A stretch of 64,000 bases of DNA from Cryptomeria japonica. Taxonomy: Eukaryota; Streptophyta; Pinopsida; Cupressales; Cupressaceae. Numbering within the stretch: the first letter of the stretch is position 1; each line of letters begins with the position of its first letter. This document shows, in pieces, positions 58,253-64,000 of this stretch. The DNA is taken from positions 23,637,772-23,701,771 of the forward strand of contig NC_081405.1 of assembly GCF_030272615.1 (NCBI RefSeq), read 5' to 3'. Under the pieces are notes generated by a model, which did not search any database, was not told the DNA's origin, and saw nothing but the letters and a program-made list of their open reading frames with translations. The position numbers were made by a program, and so were the translations under genes.

Positions 58253-59639
58253 AGTAGTATTCTATAATCATTTCACTATTATGTAATAGTAACTTGTTTT
58301 GTTCTATTTCTTTTGATAATGAAATAAGTGATAAAGCCACTTGATTTTTTATAACAATATTTTTAAAAATACATAAAATTATAAATATCAAGCATATAAA
58401 AAGATTAAATGTATAGCTTTAATTGACTCATTTATATAATGATAATATACTAATTTTTTATATACTATTATATAATATATATAATTATTAAATAATAAAT
58501 AATAAATAACAAATAATAAAGTAATATAATTTATATATATGAATGTATTATATAATTATAATACATTAATTATATATAACTTAAATATAATTGAATAATT
58601 AAAACTTATTATGTAGTCATCAATAATAAATAATAGAATAATTACTATGAATAATAATAGATGTTATTAATGTTTTTTTATTATAATATAGATTAATTAT
58701 TACATGTATAATTATACATGATACTAGTTATCATAATTACTTTAATTTTTATTGGTAAAGCTTATGTAGTTTTATTAGTATTATCAAAAATTTCAATAAG
58801 ATTTGTCACAATTTCAGCTCCTCTTATTTCAAATCCATACAAATTCACAATCTACAACTATCCTGTTCACAATAGTTTCTACATACAAAACTTGTCACAG
58901 TTTATGCTACTCCTTCTCTGAATCCATACAAATTTATAGTGTGCATGTATCCTGTGCATGTATCCTATTCACCATAATTTCTACATACATTTCTACAAAA
59001 AATTGTGGTTCCCATCCTACTTCTTACATAAATATTTCTAAACTTCAATAGAAAACAAAAACAAAATTGAAAACGCTAACCATCCTTCCTTCTTCACATT
59101 TTACAACATAAGCATTATGGCAACAAACTTCTCTACCATTGTTCCACCTTGTTTTGCTTGGTAGCCTTAGAGCTCATAAAGACGACTCCGCCCATTCTTT
59201 TTGTCTTTGATCCCACGAGCCTTCCCCTCTTTTTCTTTGTCTCATTCTTCTTTAGCGTCTCTACTCCAAGAGTGTTATCATAATTATTATTATATTTCAT
59301 TAATTAACAATAACATTTGTATAACTATTATAAAAATACATGCAACTTTAATTCTAATTTGACATACTTTATTTATTGCAAAACTTTTAGTATACATATC
59401 TAATTTTGTTATCTAGAAATTATTATTGTTACAATGTTGTCTAACTAAGCAATATGTTATAGATTTTAGTGATTAATAGGAACACGTCTATTGTTTACTT
59501 ACTAAGGAAAATCATTTTATGTTTTAATATTTAAATATAGATGCTTCAAAGTTAAACTTTCTTCAAAACTATTTGTAAAATTATAACTATAAATATTATT
59601 CAAATAATTTCAAATTTTTTATTATTATTTTTTTTGATT
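58253..59639. other. AT-rich intergenic DNA
   Basis: No gene supported. Very AT-rich at 58260-58700. An imperfect tandem duplication of about 90-105 bp lies at 58802-58985, each unit containing aatccatacaaatt and ending near tttctacatac. Confidence 0.5.
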
Positions 59640-59776
59640 GGTAATTGGCCGAAACCTGAATAGCTTTTGATTGGAGCTATGGAAGACCAAGAGTCACCAG
59701 CTTAGAATTCCACTTCAGATGTCCCTATTGAAAATTGAACTTGGGTCTCCATAGTGAGAACCCAATGTTTTAACCG
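59640..59776 (-). mobile_element. Possible tRNA-derived SINE
   Basis: On the minus strand it begins ggttaaaacattgggttctc, followed by actatggagacccaagttca. The gagaccc...aagttcaatt part resembles a decayed B box (ggttcgaatcc) and the start resembles tRNA-like SINE heads. No clear tail or target duplication, so weak. Confidence 0.3.
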
Positions 59777-60060
59777 GTTAAACTTGAACATTTTAAATTA
59801 TCATTTAATGATGTCAATATTTTATTATTATTACTACAATTCACAAATTCCAACTTTAATAAAAAACATTAAGACAGTAATGTGATGCATATGCGTCTCC
59901 CAATGTTTTAACCAGTTAAACTTGAACATTTTAAATTATCATTTAATGATGTCAATATTTTATTATTATTACTACAATTCACAAATTCCAACTTCAATAA
60001 TTCACAAATTCCAACTTCAATAAAAAACATTAGGACAGTAATGTGATGCATATGCGTCTC
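59761..60060 (+). repeat. 138-bp tandem duplication upstream of the DUF819 gene
   Basis: Copy 1 at 59761-59898 and copy 2 at 59899-60060 both run from cccaatgttttaacc to gcatatgcgtctc with only a few differences. Copy 2 also has a 23-bp internal duplication of attcacaaattccaacttca. The array ends about 20 bp before the TATA-like site of the gene. Confidence 0.9.
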
Positions 60061-60078
60061 TTGTTTAAAGTGCGGAAG

Positions 60079-60087
60079 TATAAAATA
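60079..60087 (+). promoter_or_regulatory. TATA-like box of the DUF819 gene
   Basis: tataaaata, 70 bp before the first in-frame ATG (60149) and 172 bp before the second (60251). The spacing suits a transcription start near 60110. Predicted only. Confidence 0.45.
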
Positions 60088-60148
60088 TAACTGCCATTCT
60101 GTCGGCTGAAGATCTGCTGTACTAAAAAATGGAAGAAATTCAATTGAA

Positions 60149-61662
60149 ATGTTATGGAACGCGAAGTGTACTCCGCCTAAGAAACTGGTGGGGTTGTACT
60201 TATGTAAAAGCAAGCACCTTACAGTGTTGTTCGAAAGCAAAATCTGTGAGATGGAGGCGTCCTCTTGTTTTCGGCATTTTTGTGGCACTCCAGCCAAAAC
60301 TTGTTATCCCAATGGAGTACCGAGTTGCTCTCAACTCCGGAATAGAGTATCGCTCAGCACACCTCTAAAAATGTATGCGCCCCTAAAATTGAAGGACGCG
60401 AACAGTAGGGTGCTCGGATTTGCACGCAGATTTGAAACGAAAGCGCAACTGAATTTGCCTCTGATCGCGCCAACAAATCACTGGGGCACATGGTCTATCT
60501 TGCTTACAACCGGAGCATTTGGCATCTGGTACAAAACCCTAACCTTAAACCTCAATAACTTCCTTATCTTCATTTGGTTTAGCAAATCATGGAGTAAGAA
60601 GTTTTGCCAAATACTCTGGGACTACTAAAGCCAAACGGCCTCCCAACATTATCATCATTTCAGGAAGGGATTTCATACAGAATTCAATTTTAAGAATCTG
60701 ATCATTGATGTCCTTGCGTCTTTTGCAAGAGATTCCTCCAAACCTTGGTGATCCTTGTTGGGCAAATAGGTCCCTCTAGCATTAGATAGGATACCTGCTT
60801 TCGAGCAGAGACACATTAATAACATTACTGCAACCAAATGTGTATCTAGGGTCTCACTTCACACCTTTGGTTTTCCCTGTCTGCTCCGTGCAGATTTCCC
60901 AAATCCTGGGCACGCTTGAACATATTGCGGCTTAAAATGCAGAGTCTGGATTTTCGAAACCAGTTATTTACAAAGGAGACATTTGATCATCCCTCGCCTT
61001 GCTGCTCGTTTCCTTTTAACAGTTTCGCCTTGTAGATGAACTTAGGTTCTGTTTTACATTTATCATTGCCTCCACCACCTCCTCCAGGAAAATGCTCCTT
61101 GCGCATGCATAAATCGGAGTGCAAGGACTACGCTAAAACGGCCAATGAATTGTAGTCTTTTTTAATACATGAATTTATTAATGATTTATAGAGAAACACA
61201 CATTTTGTTGTCAATACATGTATATTTTGGCAATTCTAACAGGTTTATTCAAGTTTTACATGAATACTTGTTCAAATCTTTAATTTTGAAAATCAACCAA
61301 TTGGTGAATCTAATTTTTGAATTTCATGAAAAATTTGTCAGTTGACCCCAAAAATAGCCAGCAAAAATACTTGCTTCAAATTCTGAATTCTAGTATTACT
61401 GAGAGAATTCATTCTTGTCTGGATTTCAATGCAAGGTCAGAGAAGACAAAGATTGGAAGTGCACTGAGCGGAGCATTGGTGAGCACGCTTGTGGCACTTG
61501 CAGCCAGCAATTTGGGGCTAGTGGCATATGAGGCTCCTGCATATCAAGTGGTAAATCAATATTTACTCCCGTTGGCAGTGCCCCTGTTGCTGTTCAAAGC
61601 TGACATGCGTCGAGTCATAGCTTTGACTGGTCGTTTATTGATAGCCTTTTGTATTGGATCAG
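60149..61662 (+). CDS. DUF819 membrane protein gene, exons 1 and 2 (continues beyond the right end)
   Basis: Two exons: 60149-60528 and 61436-61662. Exon 1 ends ...GAFGI plus two bases of a tryptophan codon before gtacaa; intron 1 (907 bp) ends in gcaag, and exon 2 restores W and continues SEKTKIGSALSGALVSTLVA. Exon 2 stops at a gt donor at 61663 after AFCIGS. The motifs NHWGTW, KTKIGSALSG, APAY and LLPLAVPLLLFKADMRRV are typical of the plant DUF819 (YjcL-like, PF05684) family of multi-pass membrane proteins of unknown transport role. Four hydrophobic segments are visible. The first 90 or so residues are basic, serine-rich and low in acid, like a plastid transit peptide. M35 (60251, MEASSCF) is an alternative start. 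The rest of the gene must lie past 64000. Confidence 0.8.
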
Positions 61663-62049
61663 GTGATCCTGTCAATAGATTCAATACCGTTTGATCATTT
61701 GGACATGATATTTTTGGTTATGATTTTAATATTAGGATTTAACAGCGTAGTTTTGAGTCAAACTTATTGGCTCATATTTCATGAGTAATAGTTTGGTTCA
61801 ATTACATATTTGTAGCATATAAATTTTACTTGATTCTGAAATCTATTTTTAATGGATTTACATTATTTTGTAAATAAGAATTACTAGGATTTTTCAAATA
61901 TAGAAATATTTAATAGTCATCTCTAATTTAAAGTTAATATTTAAAAAACCATTTTTGGGCATGTTAAGTCCCAGTGACACGAACTTCACTGTTTTTCCTT
62001 TGATCCGTTATCAATCCCTATTGTCAAAGGAAAAAAAGACTGTCTAATA

Positions 62050-62640
62050 TTGGAAACTGGTGGATCCTACAAATGAACAAATAGAAGATATGTTCACAAA
62101 GCCTTTGGATTGACTTAGGAAATTCAGATGACTTCTAGAAGTGAAGCAAAAGTTGAGTTAAGAAGTTCACAAGACTTTTAGGAGTGAAGCAAAAGTGAAT
62201 GAGAAACAACAAATAAACCTTGGATCACAAGGGGGGTATGCTAACATCATTGATCCAAAGTATGATAGGTTTGTTTTTGTCGGTGCAGTTATGCATTTAT
62301 TATACCATAGGTCATGCTTACCTGGGTAGTTTGTTTACTTTGTTTCAGCTATGTATTTATTATTCTATAGGTCAAGCTTATTTGTGTAGTTTGTTTATTA
62401 GGTTTAGTTATGCTTGTCCTTTTTGGAGTGTGAGGTATCACCACTTCTATAGGAGTTCCAGTCCGTTTTTGGAGTTAAAGGTGTTGCATCATTCCTTGGG
62501 AATTACACTTCTTCAAGGGCATGCTGTCATCTGTGTTTTGTCGAATTTTCTATAAATGTGACATCATTGCATTTATTCTTCACACTTTTATGAATGAAAT
62601 AGCTAGATTTATTCATTGTGTGTTGTAGTCATTGCTTTTG
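62050..62640 (+). mobile_element. Copia 3' remnant inside intron 2
   Basis: The end of a copia RNase H is readable (LVDPTNEQIEDMFTKPLD, about 62059-62112). A spacer and a purine tract follow (cacaagggggg, about 62226-62236), then LTR-like DNA starting tgctaacatcattgatcc at 62239. Two to three imperfect repeats of a tttattat...gtagtttgttta block lie in it (62290-62400). Only the 3' part is left; clearly broken. The right end is approximate. Confidence 0.65.
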
Positions 62641-63473
62641 TATTTTGAAGCTATCATTTCTTTGAGAAAATAGGTTATTATAAATAGCTTTAAGGCATTT
62701 GTTCTTGGGTAGAGATTGCCTATGAGATCACCAAATTAGACAACTTTTCTAGAAGGCCCATTTTCATCTCTAATTTAGGCCATATAAAATGCAAATTGGG
62801 AGAAAGAGAAAATAATAGGTATAAATGTTTACATACACACATACACTTAATCAATTATTTTTGGTTCCTATCTCTGAATTCATTTTTCTAAGACCTGATT
62901 GAAATAAAGACTGAAAACTTAGGATCTTTACAATTAATCAATTATTTTTGTCAAGCAGAAATTTTAGAAAACAATCATAGATAGGAACGTACCTTCTGGT
63001 CTCATATTTACTATGCTCCTATAGATATTTAATTATCTCCAAAATACTAGTAGTAAGAAGTTTGTTTTTGTTGATATTTAGATAGGCAATGATACTCTCC
63101 CAAAAATAGAATCAAAGTTATCTCCATAGATTGAGAGCATATGAATAGCTATGTGTATTATATTTATTAGTGAGTTTGGGCATTTCTGAATAAATTCTTT
63201 ACAGCCCGCTTATGAATATTTGAGGTTCTTAATGGCTTATAACTCTTATCCATACCAAGCATCTCTTAATTGATGATTGGTTGTGTTCAACCCAACAATA
63301 AGAATAATAACTCTAGTTGAAGTCTCAACCCGAAGTTTGGACATTCACTTGGTAAAGTCACTATTTCTATAGCTAGTGTTCATTTGATTGTCAACCCAGG
63401 GACGTAATACTTGAAATGGATCTGCACTATATATGCACTAAGTTCTTGCAACCATAGATGACACACTCACTGA

Positions 63474-63582
63474 AAACTCGGCGAGTGACAAAAACTCGTC
63501 GAGTTTTTGGACTTGACGAGTAGTAATGACTTCTACTCGCTAGGAAAACTCGCCGAGTTTTAACCAAAAACTCGCTCGCGTT
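63474..63582. repeat. Cluster of palindromic ACTCG(N)CGAGT motifs
   Basis: Words aaaactcggcgagtg, aaaactcgtcgagttttt, ttgacgagtag, ctactcgctag, aaaactcgccgagtttta and aaaactcgctcgcg within 110 bp. Each core is a near-perfect inverted repeat. Following DNA includes a possible splice donor (ccaggtaagtt, 63739). Such subterminal motif clusters occur near ends of some plant DNA transposons; no transposase is visible within the window. Confidence 0.6.
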
Positions 63583-64000
63583 CCCTTATCAACCGAAAAC
63601 GACATAAAATGCATTCATTTTTTGTTTTTCAATATGGTTTTGGGCTGAGAAGGGGGAAACTCACTTGGAAGGGCTTGCAAGGTGATTTGGAGTGATTATT
63701 GAGTGATTCCAAGTGGATTTGAAGGGAAAATCAAATTCCAGGTAAGTTTTTTAATTTTTTTTTAATGCTTTTTTAAAACAATTTGTTTATTTTTTGTTGC
63801 ATTTAGATTGATTACAAATGATTCCTAGGTAGTCTAAATCATTTCTAAGTTATTTACACAAGATTTAACACAAGTTTTGTTGAATTTTCACAAATTTTTT
63901 GAAGAATCTAGTTTTAAAAAAAAAATTCAAACCCTACTTTTAAAAAAAAAACTTCGAATGATGTCTAAATTTATTTAAACTAATGTAGATAGTTTGCTTA

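Larger units (their letters stand above)
61663..64000 (+). other. Intron 2 of the DUF819 gene (start)
   Basis: Begins gtgatcctg after exon 2. No sequence resembling the next DUF819 exons was found up to the window end, so the intron is at least 2.3 kb. It contains a copia remnant (62050-62640) and the ACTCG motif cluster (63474-63582). Confidence 0.6.

Overview
The window is repeat-rich nuclear DNA of a seed plant. Very long LTRs, deep nesting of LTR elements, Tat-type Ty3/gypsy elements with two RNase H domains, and one host gene with a second intron of more than 2.3 kb all fit a large, slowly evolving genome. A gymnosperm is my best guess, but that is inference. Only one host gene is convincing: the 5' part of a plant DUF819 membrane protein gene at the right end.

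Layout. (1) About 1-10448, minus strand: element A, an old, broken Tat-like Ty3/gypsy copy whose 3' LTR lies left of the window. A 1.65-kb solo LTR (5545-7191, target duplication gtatc) sits inside its gag. (2) 10449-14749: a fragment of another LTR, a decayed L1-type LINE piece, and unassigned AT-rich DNA. (3) 14750-57585: a three-layer nest. Outer element B (Ty3/gypsy, Tat-like, LTRs 14750-16204 and 56133-57585) is split by Ty1/copia element C (21744-45933, duplication ttatg). C is itself split by element D (24503-40900, duplication aatac). D has near-identical 1946-bp LTRs and looks whole or nearly so. (4) 57586-60078: flank, a possible LINE end, AT-rich DNA, a possible SINE and tandem duplications. 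(5) 60079-64000: the DUF819 gene start (TATA, exon 1, exon 2, long intron 2). A copia 3' remnant and a cluster of palindromic ACTCG motifs lie in intron 2.

The most unusual content is in the B/D Ty3/gypsy family. Both carry an unrecognised 127-codon ORF upstream of gag, a G-patch-like segment between protease and reverse transcriptase, and a classic RNase H followed by a second one. B alone carries, antisense between pol and the 3' LTR, a roughly 2-kb gene for a plant mobile domain (PMD) protein. Arrays of short CpG-containing motifs lie just inside the LTRs of A and B. LTR divergences counted by eye are D about 0.8%, B about 4% and C about 5%, agreeing with the nesting except that B and C are close.

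The elements are described as fossils: parts, ends and relative age only.
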